A DNA stretch of 64,000 nt. It comes from Leucaena leucocephala. Lineage: Eukaryota > Streptophyta > Magnoliopsida > Fabales > Fabaceae. How positions within the stretch are numbered: position 1 is the first letter of the stretch; each line of letters begins with the position of its first letter. The notes under the pieces were generated by a model. That model was not told the origin of the DNA and made no database searches. It worked only from the letters and a program-made list of their open reading frames with translations. The stretch lies in NCBI GenBank assembly GCA_037074615.1, contig CM073522.1:28022962-28086961 (forward strand), in the 5' to 3' direction. A program made the translations under genes and the position numbers. Below are positions 36,501 through 47,014 of the stretch, one piece after another.

Positions 36501-38335
36501 ACATTTGCTCTAATGATGGGTGCAATGAAATGCAGCAAGGAGTGCACATACAGTAGTACAAAGGCCGTCGTGGAAATGTTGTATTTAGACCTCCTTTGCT
36601 TTTGCTTTTGGGAAAATAAAGCTACTGCTTTCCTAGTTTTTCTTCTCCTTGTATGCTCCTCGCCTTCTCGAGAAGCTCTTTGTATTATCCATTTCCAGCA
36701 TTGCAAGTTATCTACACTTTTCTATTACTTGCATTTGTTGATACTTGCAGTTGAATCTAGGTTTTAAAAATAATAATAAAAAGAAAATAAAAAAAGTGGA
36801 GGTGGCCACATTTGCTCTGACACTAGGTACAACGCAATGCAGCAAGGTGCTCACATACAATAGTATGAAGACCATCAGGGAAATGGTGGTATTCAGAGCT
36901 TCTTTGCTTTTACTTTTGCATTTGTATTAGGGGGGAAAAGCTATTGCCTTCCCAATTTTTCTTCTCCCTGTAAGCTCCTCGCCTTCTCTAAAAGCTCTTT
37001 GTATAATCCATTTCCAGCAATCCAAGTTATCTATTATGTTCTGTTACTTGCATTTGTTGATACTTGCAGTTGAATCCATGTTTTAAAAATAATAATAAAA
37101 AGAAGAAAACAAAGAAAAAAGTGGAGTTGGCCACCTTTGGTTTGACACTGGGTGTAATACAATGCAGTAAGGCGCGCACATACTATAGTACGAAGGCCAT
37201 CGAGTGAATGGTGGTATTCATAGCTTATTTGCTTTTGCTTTTGGATTTGCATTTGGGAAAATAAAGCTATTACTTTCCCTATTTTTATTCTCCCTGTAAA
37301 CTTTTCACCTTCTCCAGAACCTCTTTGAATGATCCATTTCCAACATTCCAAGTTATCTATACTATTCTGTTACTTGCATTTGCTGATACTTACAGTTAAA
37401 CCCAGGTTTTAAAACTAATAATAAAAAGAAAAGAAAAAAAATGAAAAAATGTAGGTGGCCACATTTGCTATGATGCTTGGTTCAATGCAATGTAAGTAGG
37501 CTCGCACATACAGTAGTACAAAGGCCGTCCCGGAAATGGTGGTATTTAGATGCTTTTGGGAAATAAAGATGCTACCTTCCCCATTTTTCTTCTCCTTGTA
37601 AGCTCCTCGCCTTCTCCAGAAGCTCTTTGTATTTTCCATTTCCAGCATTACAAGTTATCTATGCTTTTCTGTACTTGCATTTGCTGATACTTGCAGTTGA
37701 ATCCTGGTTTATAAATAATAATAAAAAGAAAAGAAAAAATGAAAAAAGCGGAGGTGGCCACATTTGCTTACACACTAGGTGCAACGTAATACAGCAAGGC
37801 TCGCACATACAGTAGTATGAAGACTGTCAAGGAAATAATAGTATTAAGATCCTTTGCTTTTGCTTTTGCATTTGTATTAGAGAAAATAAAGTTATTGCCT
37901 TTCCAGTTTTTCTTTTCCCTGTAAGCTCCTCGCCTTCTCCAGAAGCACTTTGTATGATCCATTTCCAGCATTCCAAGTTATATATACTGTTATGTTACTT
38001 GCATTTGCTGATACTTGCAATTGAATCCATGTTTTAAAAATAATAATAAAAATAAAAAAATAAAAAAGTGGAGATGGCCATATTTAGTCTAACGACAGGT
38101 GCAATACAATGCAGCAAGGTGCGCACATATAGTAGTTTAAAGGCCGTGGCGGAAATAATGGTATCAGAGCTCATTTTCTTTTGCTTTTGCATTTGTATTA
38201 GGAAAAATAAAGCTATTACCTTTCCAATTTTTCTTCTCCCTATAAGCTCGTTGTCTTCTCTAGAAGCTCTATGTATGATCTGTTTACAACATTCCAAGTT
38301 ATCTATGCTGGTATGTTACTTGCATTTGTTGATAA
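33548..38335. repeat. Satellite array, block 2 (about 15-16 monomers)
   Basis: Monomer starts ('ttacttgcatttgctgatac' or variants), to within a few bases: 33563, 33893, 34196, 34506, 34796, 35115, 35431, 35757, 36080, 36411, 36726, 37044, 37372, 37674, 37996, 38316. Lengths run from about 290 to 331 bp, mean near 317. All are head to tail. Length differences come from the A-rich run and from 'tttgcttttgcatttgcatt' expansion. The many short frames here are shadows of the repeat. The array ends at about 38335, 230 bp before the GDH remnant. Confidence 0.95.
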
Positions 38336-38564
38336 TAGTGTTATATATTGTTATCATCTCATTTTCTGATTTTTTACATCTTTTTACTCGCCATGTTGAG
38401 CTGTTATGCATTCATCTCTGTTTAGTTTCTTCCTTTCATGTTTTTTCCTTGTTCATCACTCTTCATTCTTTCTACATTTTCCCAGGAAGTTCGAAGCTCT
38501 TATCTCTTCTTGCAGACTAGACGCGTTCTTCTCTGTTCCTCTCAGAGTGGCTCCCAAACCAATC

Positions 38565-39056
38565 TTGAGCGCTTTTGAGGTTACTAATAATCGTCATTTC
38601 CCCTGAGCTTCTCGCTTGCTCGGAATGGATTCCAAGCTAGATAGGAGCCTGCTGAAGCCTTATAGGGAGGTCAAGGTGCTGAAAGATCTTTCCTCCTCTC
38701 TCTCTTCTTTTTCTTTCCGCCATTTTTTTCTTTTTCTCTGAACTCCGTCTTCTCTCCGGAAGTTGAGCTCTCCATTGGAGAGGCATTGTGCGGTTTTGTA
38801 TGTGATTCATACTCCCAAATATTTTAAGAAATCGAGAGGATGAATCCAGTTTACTGTGTAAGATTCTGATATTTGTGTTTCTGGGAGAGAATCGAGATTA
38901 TGATGTGATATTTACGTTATGGTTTTATTCACTCACGAATAGGCGGAGTGCTCGATTCACAAGGATGATGGGGGCATGGTGGCGTTCATCGGCTATAGAG
39001 TTCAGCACGACAATGCCCGTGGACCCATGAAAGGAGGCATCAGATATCATCCCAAG
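38565..39056 (+). pseudogene. GDH: Glutamate dehydrogenase pseudogene, first two exons only
   Basis: Mitochondrial NAD(H)-glutamate dehydrogenase interconverts glutamate and 2-oxoglutarate plus ammonium. Exon 1 (38565-38675) encodes ...ASRLLGMDSKLDRSLLKPYREVK. Exon 2 (38943-39056, 38 codons) encodes AECSIHKDDGG...RVQHDNARGPMKGGIRYH, the conserved N-terminal substrate-domain start. Junctions are gtcaag/gtgctg, atag/gcggag and cccaag/gtaata. Breaks: the expected start codon is TTG (38565-38567) and TGA interrupts exon 1 at 38604-38606. No later GDH exon (including the catalytic-lysine and NAD-binding parts) is found up to 44 kb, so about nine tenths of the gene is missing. Confidence 0.88.
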
Positions 39057-39480
39057 GTAATATGGAGAAAAACCTTCCTCTGTTTCTTTCCTCTTCTGAT
39101 TGTGATTTTGTAATGATCCTTAGTAACCACAGTTCACGACTTGATTAGAGAAAATCTTTCAGTTTCTGATATATATATATATAGTCACAGGTTCAATCAT
39201 TAGTATAATGCAATCCAACCATAAAAGGAAAGAAATAGTGAAGGGAAAATTCAAAGGGAATGAAAGAGAGAGACAGAGGAAAACACGAGACCACAAAACG
39301 TGCACCCTCCCAAGCCAGTTTGAATGCTCTGGCCCATTCTCGTAATATGCCTCATAGTCCAAGTCCATATTAAGATAAAGCCTATTCCCCATTAAAATGG
39401 ACCAAGATCCAAGTGAAAATGAATATCTTGAAGATTAAAATGTACTGTGTAAAGATGGATTGTATACCCAACATATTGTC
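39057..39480. other. Former GDH intron / non-coding DNA
   Basis: Starts with the GDH intron 2 donor and contains a short TA repeat (39170-39183). No coding content recognised. Confidence 0.4.
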
Positions 39481-39685
39481 GCCAATAAGAGTTAGTACAG
39501 ATGGTAAAGAACGGGTTCGTATCCTACAAAAACGCGAGTTCGATTGCTGCTGTCGTCGTGATGGTTCTTTTGGTAAACGATCTCGTAAGTCTCCTGTAAA
39601 TACTCTCTGAGCTCTGGGGCTATATCTTAATCTAAGTAAGTAAATGGTGCCGAATCCACCTAAATTTTTTGTAACAAAAACAAAA
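39481..39685 (+). mobile_element. tRNA-derived SINE, family B, copy 3
   Basis: Head 'agagttagtacagatggtaa', B box 'aacgcgagttcgattgctgc', body 'tctcgtaagtctcctgtaaa', 'tactctctgagctctgggg', then 'gccgaatccacctaaatttt' and an A-rich tail. Perfect 10-bp target duplication acatattgtc at 39471-39480 and 39686-39695. Confidence 0.88.
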
Positions 39686-39699
39686 ACATATTGTCATTC

Positions 39700-41465
39700 T
39701 TTTGTGTCTTTCTCTTTTCAAATGCATGAATGTAGATGGGCTAATTTACTTTTTTGAAGCCCGTTGGCACAAAGAATCTTTACTCATCTAATGGTTTATT
39801 TTGTTTTGACGTGAAGTTCATGAATATGGATTATGCTCACCCACAAAAGTAATTAGTGGTTTAAAAAACTGGAAATTGGATGACTGTTGATGCAAAAGAC
39901 TCTGGTCTAGTTCATCTTATCTAGATATTCCTAGTTATATCTCTGAATCTTAATTGTGATATGTTAATTTCTAAGCTAAGGTGGATATTTTGATAATGCT
40001 CAAGGTACTTTGCCTCCTATCTCAAGACAACATGCTTGGTTTTATGTTTTGTATTTAACATTCCTCTGTTGTGTTTCCAGTTAATCTTTAATATTTAATT
40101 ATTTATTATTATTAAAACATTTAGTCTCCCTAAAATTTGGGACCCCTGTATCTCAAAATCCATGTTGAGCCTAAACTCTTTTTAGTTCATTATTTACTAT
40201 GTAAATCTTTAAAAAGGTTTCATCTTTCAAGCTTCAAAAGCCATAAATAGCCTTTGAGCCTATTAAACCCTACAAAATGTAAAATTTTAAAAAGTTTTAA
40301 AGCTACATATTTATAATCTACATTTAATTAAACAAGTTGGGTTTGTAGGCCAAACTTTAAAGGAAAAAATTGCCTATTTAAACTAGTAGACTTTTAAATA
40401 GGTCTGAAGCCTATTCTATTTGCTAAACAAGTCAAACCTTATCAGACTCTAATTAGTTAGACTGTAAATCTCCTATTACAGGCCTTACCTATTTTTACCC
40501 CTTACAAATATTATTATTTAGAGTAAAATACCCCAACCTCATTTTTGTTTTACCTTAATTACACAGATATATCTCTTTATTTTGAAAACATACAGTTAAA
40601 TCTAAACTGTTAATTCTATGAAGATATTAAAATTGATATTAAAATAAATTTTATTTACTAATTTATCCTTTATCATTATTAATTTCTTAATTTTGGTTAA
40701 AATCATTTAAAAAATTTAAGAGTTTTATCTTTTCCTCTATTTTATTTTTTATTTTTGTAAAAGTTATTTGTTTAATATTTTTAATATATTGGGAAAAAAT
40801 TTCAGTGATTTTATTAATAGAGAGTTTAAAAAATTTTAATTAATTATTTTAATAAATATATACTTAATTAAAGGGTTTTGTAAATGTAAAGTTTTAATTT
40901 CTTAATCAAAATTTTTAAGGATAAATTAAAACGATTTATTAGTTGAATATAATCTATGTATTAAAACTTTAACAAAATTAAAATAGTTGTTTGTTAATGT
41001 TAAAAAAGAAACATAAATAAATAATTTTTTTTAGATTAGTTAGTTGTTAGTAGCGCTATATATTAGTGGATAAATAAATAAATTTTAATGTGATGAAAAA
41101 TTTAAATTAAGAAATTAAATAATTTAGTAAAATTTAATAAAATTTATAACATATTAGAAATTTTAGAAATATATGTATTAGAATTATTTTTTAGTTGTAT
41201 AAAAAATTATTTTTGTACAAATATAAATGTTTATTTTTATGTTAAAGAGGGGTATTTTGGTCAAAATAAAAATTTAACAGTCAAACCTAATGATTAACTA
41301 ATAGTTGGTTGGATAAAAATTGAATCTCAAATATAGAAAAGAGATTTATATAATATATATTTTAATTTTAATAAAAATCTATATAAGTCTACAAAATAAA
41401 AAGGAGGTTTATGTAATTTAAGTAAAAAAAGAATATTTATTATATTTTACTCTATATTTAAACAG
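39700..41465. other. Very AT-rich non-coding stretch
   Basis: No gene recognised; long A/T runs and no bounded repeat. Confidence 0.4.
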
Positions 41466-41469
41466 TTTG

Positions 41470-42160
41470 ATATTTCCCTTTTTTAGTGTGTAATTGTTTT
41501 CAGCTATAATTTGAAAAGTATTTTTGAGTCAAATTATAATTTAGACTAAAAATAAAATAAATAGTTTTTAAATATCTAAAAGAGTTTATAGATTAAATTA
41601 TAGTTTTGGATAAGGTTATAGGAATAGTTTATGGGGTAGAGAAAAGAGTTTATTTCTTACTTTTTTTGACACGATATCTCCTCCCCATCGTTTTCTTCAC
41701 CGGTCTCATTGTTTGCCATCGTTGTCTACCATCTTCGTCTTCTTCTACTCATTCGCTATCTTCCTTATCATCACCGAAGGAGGAAGAGGCGGTGGGGCTA
41801 TTTTTTGTTCAGATCTACTCTATTGTCGTCTATATTTGGTCCTCATCGTTGTTTCTCTACTCTGTCGTCATCATCGTTTGCCATCACTGCTGTCTTCTTC
41901 TTCATATCTCAAGCTTTGCGGATGAAGGATGACGACGATGGAGGAGATTAACAGTGATCATAATTTTTTTTATCTCATACTTTTTCTAGTAATTTACTAA
42001 TCATAAAATTTATTTTTATAATAACCATCCAAACACTCATTCTATTCAGAATAACTTTTTTTATAAACTTTTCGCTAGAAGAGCTTCTTCATAAGAGTTT
42101 TTAAATCACTTATTCTCCATAAGAGTTTCTCTAAAAGTTAAATCAAACGAACTATCTTTG
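41470..42160. mobile_element. Possible DNA-transposon copy related to 8.8-9.8 kb
   Basis: The right end has 'ataaccatccaaacactcat' followed by 'tcgctagaagagcttcttc', matching in inverted form the terminus at 11113. The middle (41640-41950) is pyrimidine-rich and gives three overlapping frames with no family resemblance. Ends not resolved. Confidence 0.3.
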
Positions 42161-43380
42161 TCAAAATCATGGTTTTAAGGTTAACAGAATTCAAAGTTTG
42201 TATTTGTCACAAAAATTGGATTTTTAATTTAATAAAGATAAAAAAATTTAAATTTTTAATATAATAGATTTAATCTATTTAAATCAAAATTTACTTTCAC
42301 AATTGAGGGTGTTTGGATTCTTCTCAAAATCATATTTTTTTTAAGAGAAAACTATCTAAACACCTAATAAAATTTAATAATTGACGGTCTATGTCAAAAT
42401 CATAATTTTAAAATTAAAACTAGTTTTTTATTAAACTAGTTCTTTTTAATTTTTATAGAAGCTATTCTCACTAAATTAATTTTTTTATAAACTATTTTTT
42501 TAAAAAGTTGATTGAAACACACCAAAACAACCTCGGACTGATTCTAGAACCATTTTATTCTTCTCTCTTTGTCTGTGAAAAGATTGAAAACTATGTGGCA
42601 ACTTGTTGACCGCCAAACTGAAAAGGGCATTTATCTAATCCTAACCTTTCTATTTCAAACACCGAACTTTCGCGCAAACGAATCAAATAAATTACCGTTG
42701 GTGGTCAAAAAGTGCATTGATTCCCTGGAGACGTCAAGGTTTCGTGCTCATAAATATTGCGAGTACCTCATTTTCTGATCTTAAATATATATGAGTTAAT
42801 AAATAAATTTATTTTGATGGAAAAAATAAATAAATTTATTTTAGTGTAAAATCACAATTTATTTTATCTACTAAATCTATAATTTTTCTAAACTCTCTCA
42901 ATTGATTGTATAAATTAAAAGACTTTTTCATTAGTTTTATAATTCAAATGATTAAAAAGATATTTTAAAAAAATTAGCTCACATATTTTTATAAATTTAA
43001 GAGAGTTTTTCATTGGTTCTCCAATTTTTTTTTAAAATGTAGTCCAAACAAATTCTTAAGTCAATATATTTAGTGGAAGGTATCTTGGCCGCTTAAATAT
43101 AACATTTTATATTTGAGTCTATATAAATATAAAAAATATCTTTAAAAAATTATTTCTAATTGGATCTGATAACGCTCGAATTTTACTCATATAAAATATA
43201 ATATGAATAAAGTTTAAGAGTTATATTTCTTTTTATAATTATACATGCAAATATGCAAGACAAATTCAATGTTTTAAAAAAAGGATTGAGCCCAAAATTG
43301 AAAGTTAAATGGGTTGACCCGATCAACTTGGCCGTTAAGGGCTCGGCCATTTCTTACTGCTTCAACAATGACAATTAATT
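42161..43380. other. AT-rich non-coding stretch
   Basis: No gene recognised. A short frame at 42569-42778 is less AT-biased but cannot be assigned. Confidence 0.35.
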
Positions 43381-43392
43381 TTATCCTGAGCA

Positions 43393-43581
43393 CCAACGGG
43401 GTTGGTCTGAGTGGTAAGCGGCTCAGTATTGTTTAAACGAGGTCTCGAGTTTGAGCCTTGGCGTACGCAGAAAATCCCCGTTGGGAGACTCACTCACCAT
43501 AGCCAGGTGCGCGACGCGGGTCAGATCCGAATATAGTCGGGGCAAAGCTCCGATGAACCGGGTGGGCAGCAAAAAAAAAAA
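43393..43581 (+). mobile_element. tRNA-derived SINE, family A
   Basis: Reads ccaacggggttggtctgagt with A box ggtctgagtggtaagcgg, B box 'gagtttgagccttgg', body 'aatccccgttgggagactca', 'aggtgcgcgacgcgggtcag', ending 'ggtgggcagc' and an A tail of about 11. Perfect 12-bp target duplication ttatcctgagca (43381-43392, 43582-43593). Clearly the same family as 20042-20240. Confidence 0.93.
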
Positions 43582-43593
43582 TTATCCTGAGCA

Positions 43594-44220
43594 ATTAGGC
43601 TTTTCACACCAACTTAATTTATAATACTCACGCTATACTTAATTAATTTAATTAAATTATAAAAATTAGTTAATATATTTTTTATAAAATATTATAATTA
43701 TCTTCTTTAACTCTCTTTTATTTGATTTTATGTTGATAGAGTGTTAAAGGGGTAATTTAGAAAATAAACTGATAAATATAAAAAATAAATATTATATTTA
43801 AAATTAATATTAACTTCTCAATTAGTACTATATTAATTATTAATAATGAGAGGAGTAGTATCTAAGAATTCCACTGAAATGATGTCATTTCAAAAATCAT
43901 TTTGGGATTCCTATGGGTATTTCGCCGAAAATTGGAAGTTAAGGGTAGTATATTTAAAAAAAAATAAATTTGAAACGAATTTAAAATTAATTGAATAAAA
44001 AAAAAACAAATAAAAAACCCGGCTTCCTTCAAAATCCTAATGGCCGAAATGGCAAGTGGAAGAATGCGTAATTACGAATGAAGATTGAGAATGATGACTC
44101 ATTTTAGCTTCATAACTCAGGCAATCTCGTGTGTTATGCATCTTTAGCTTCTTCGTCTCTCTCTTTAACTCCGAAAACGCTTTCAGATGCCACAAAATCG
44201 CTTCCATTGGCTGCTCCAAT
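43594..44220. other. AT-rich upstream region of the TMEM135-like remnant
   Basis: 43600-44030 is A/T-rich with no gene. 44030-44220 rises in GC and probably holds the leader of the next entry. The frame is open upstream to an ATG at 44131, so the start could be there instead of 44221. Confidence 0.4.
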
Positions 44221-45097
44221 ATGACCATATCCTCTCCTCCCTCGCCGCCGCTCCTCGACAATTCCGACGCCGAGAGCCGCCTTCACGAGGAGGAGGAGCG
44301 CCTCCGCGAGGCAATCGAGGAGCTTCAGCGTCGTCAGGGCCGTGCTGCTGCTCGCTTGCACCATCAGCATCACCTGGATTGGCCTCCCTGCGATCATAGT
44401 CCTGACGAATCATGTGTGGCCCACGCTATAGGTAATCTCTGCCAGAGCTTCCTTCTTTCCTATGGCGTCCGGGTTGGTGTTGGAATTCTGCTTCGCGCGT
44501 TTAAGCTCGCACGGGGGCAGTCGTACTCTTCTCTTCTTGATCTTAAGGTGAGAAGAGAATTGGAGCTTATTGGTTTTGTGATCTCTGTTGCTGCTGTTTG
44601 ACTTTTGCTTTTAACTCCCTTCAGTCCGCTTGAATGAATTTTGGCCCGAAAGTTGCCCTTTTGATTTTAATCTGGCATTGGTTCATAGTATAATCAAATA
44701 GTGGTGATACTGGACGTGGGATTTTTATGCTTATAGAAAACTCATTGCATCCTTTTGGGCAATAAGGAGCATGATTGGTGTGAGTACGCCTATTTATTTT
44801 TGCGTGAATGAAACTCATTAGGGCCTCTACCAATCCCAAACTAATCGAGTACAAAAAAAAAAAAAAACTGAGCTTAGCCCAGGTGGACTTTGTGGCTAAG
44901 AATATCGAGGAATTCTTTTTGTCTTTCAATCTTTGCATTGCTAAGTAATAATGTCTATCTGATGGAAGTAGTAACCATAATTTAGGTTGCATTTCTTATT
45001 TTAATAAAAAAGGGAGAAATGCGTGTGATGATATCCTTTTCCATTTCCGCCCAGCAACTTGTTTCAGAAAAAATATCTAATTGTAAGAGAAGAAGCA
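44221..45097 (+). pseudogene. TMEM135-like (Tim17/22/23-family-related) gene, 5' part, broken
   Basis: Exon 1 (44221-44547, 109 codons) starts MTISSPPSPPLLDNSDAES, has a Glu/Arg-rich coiled coil at residues 19-50, then CVAHAIGNLCQSFLLSYGVR and a glycine-rich hydrophobic stretch GVGILLRAFKLARGQSYSS, the start of the membrane region in plant TMEM135-like proteins (organelle membrane; function in plants uncertain). Donor is cttaag/gtgaga. Exon 2 begins after ccgcccag at 45055 with QLVSEK, then one extra base, then LIVREEA and a TAA (45098-45100), after which similarity is lost. Exon 1 itself is intact. No later exon was found before the CACTA element at 47 kb, so I call it a truncated pseudogene; family assignment rests on resemblance. 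Confidence 0.7.
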
Positions 45098-45109
45098 TAA
45101 GAGCCAGTT

Positions 45110-47011
45110 CCTCCCGCGAAACATTAGGAGTTAATTGCTCATTTATGTGCTTCCAAAATCTTTTAATTGTAATTAGTGAAACCCAAAAAGAATATCACAG
45201 GTTAAAAGTTCTATTTAAAAAAATTACAGCAACAAATCTATGTAAAAAAATCTACTTCATGTTTATGTAAAAAAATAAAAAATATAAGTCCCGTACATAC
45301 TAATTGCTATATACTATAAACAATTTTGGAATTTGCATCCTATGAAATTATTAGGCTAAAAAATCCTACAAAATTAAATTATAGTGTTTATAAATAGTAT
45401 AACAGAGGATTTTACCAAAAAAAAATAGTATAACAGAGGAATGATAATAGAATATGATTAAAATGTTATCCAATAAAAAATATAGGGAAATATCAAATAA
45501 ATAAAACGAAGGTTATATATATAAGCTCTTACCATTTGGTATGTCAAATAGAAGAAAATAAAAAATAAAGTCATTAATATCACTCAATAAATAGAGGTGT
45601 TTTCAGATGTCTAAAATATAAAATAAAATAAACTCTTTGGAAGAAAATATAAAATAAAAGAAGAGTTTGCACAGAAAGAAAAATAAAATAAAAGTCAAAT
45701 GAACAACGAAAATACAATAAAAAGAAGGAAAAATAAGATAAAAAAACTTTAAAAAATGATAAATTCTAAATCGAGTCTATTATTAAACATAAATCAAGTA
45801 TTACTAATAATATTTTAAGTATCACTACCAAAATTTTTTTTTTGAGTGTCGTGAATTTTATTATTGTTATAAATTGAAAAATTTTATGGTGATTATGAAG
45901 ATAGTGGACATCCTAAAGTAACATTGCATATCTACCATCCTAGATTGTAGCAAAAGTGTAATTTATGAAAATTACAAGTACCTAAGGGCAATTTTGGACA
46001 AAATTTCAGGAAAAATCCCCAGAGATATAGAAAGGCAGAGAATAATTTTTTGGACTATATTTGAGGCTTAATTAAGGCATAAGTGGAAAAATTACCTCAA
46101 AAACAAATTTTAAATAATTATTGAATTTTGGCTAAATAAAGAATAATTAGCCAAATTTAATTATGAAAAATATCACAGGCCTAAAATAATTAGGACAATA
46201 TAAGGTAACAGAACTTTTAAGGTTAATATGAATTTTCGTGCCCAAGAAATGGAAAAGTTAGCTTAAAAATGCTTTATGGGAATTTTACCCAAGAATAAAG
46301 CAATTTCTTGAAAATTATAGGGAAAATACTTAGAGATTAAATTTAATGTTGAGAAAATTGAGGGAGTTGCTCCCTAATAGATGTGAATTATTGGTGGCCT
46401 CACATTGGTTATACGATTAAGATATCTTCAAAAAGTATTTGTAAGTGATTAATTACATTTTAATGAAGGAATTAAGCCCATATGATATAATTAAGTCTCA
46501 TGGGATAAATTGTTATGGTCTACCAAGAGGTCAAGTGGAAAAGTCTCATGGAGGAAATGAGGCAAGAAGCATTTGTGATCATGTGATCATGTGATCAAGA
46601 GAAGGCAATAAAATAATAATATGGACTTGCCTAGTTATTAAATTTGGTTGATAAAAGAGATAAAACCATAAAAAAGATCATCAATAGTTCCCAAACGCCC
46701 TCTTGATGGTGTATTTTAACAAGAGAGAAAGTTGGTGTTAGGGTTTCAAGAAGGGAAGTTTTTAAAGAATCAAGCTAGGAACTAAGGCAAGTGATGATCT
46801 TGATATTGAAGTTGTTGTTGTTGTGGATGATGGAATGGTTTATTTTATAGGTTTTGTAACTTTGGAAAGTAAGAAAGATAAGAGGAGGTGCTGTTCAAAT
46901 TTTTGGAAAACATATAAACCTTGATTTTAGATCAAATCATCACTGAGTGTTTAGGACTTGGATTTATGGTAGCTTATAGATTGTATTGTTGAAAAATCAT
47001 CTTCCCTTTCC
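45110..47011. other. AT-rich non-coding stretch, retroelement-like near its right end
   Basis: No gene seen. 45890-46980 has the look of LTR or retroelement leader DNA ('gttcccaaacgccctcttg', 'gttagggtttcaagaagg') but no paired repeat was found. It may continue beyond the CACTA insertion at 49352. Confidence 0.35.
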
Positions 47012-47014
47012 CCA

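Noticed and set aside
33548..38335. Dozens of 60-150 codon frames on both strands
   Set aside because: They are the same satellite monomer translated repeatedly in shifting frames.
41606..41951. Three overlapping plus-strand frames up to 108 codons
   Set aside because: Pyrimidine-rich low-complexity translations in a likely transposon interior.
42569..42778. 69-codon frame with LPLVVKKCIDSLE, slightly reminiscent of a RhoGAP domain
   Set aside because: Only a dozen residues fit and the next residues do not; no supporting exon nearby.
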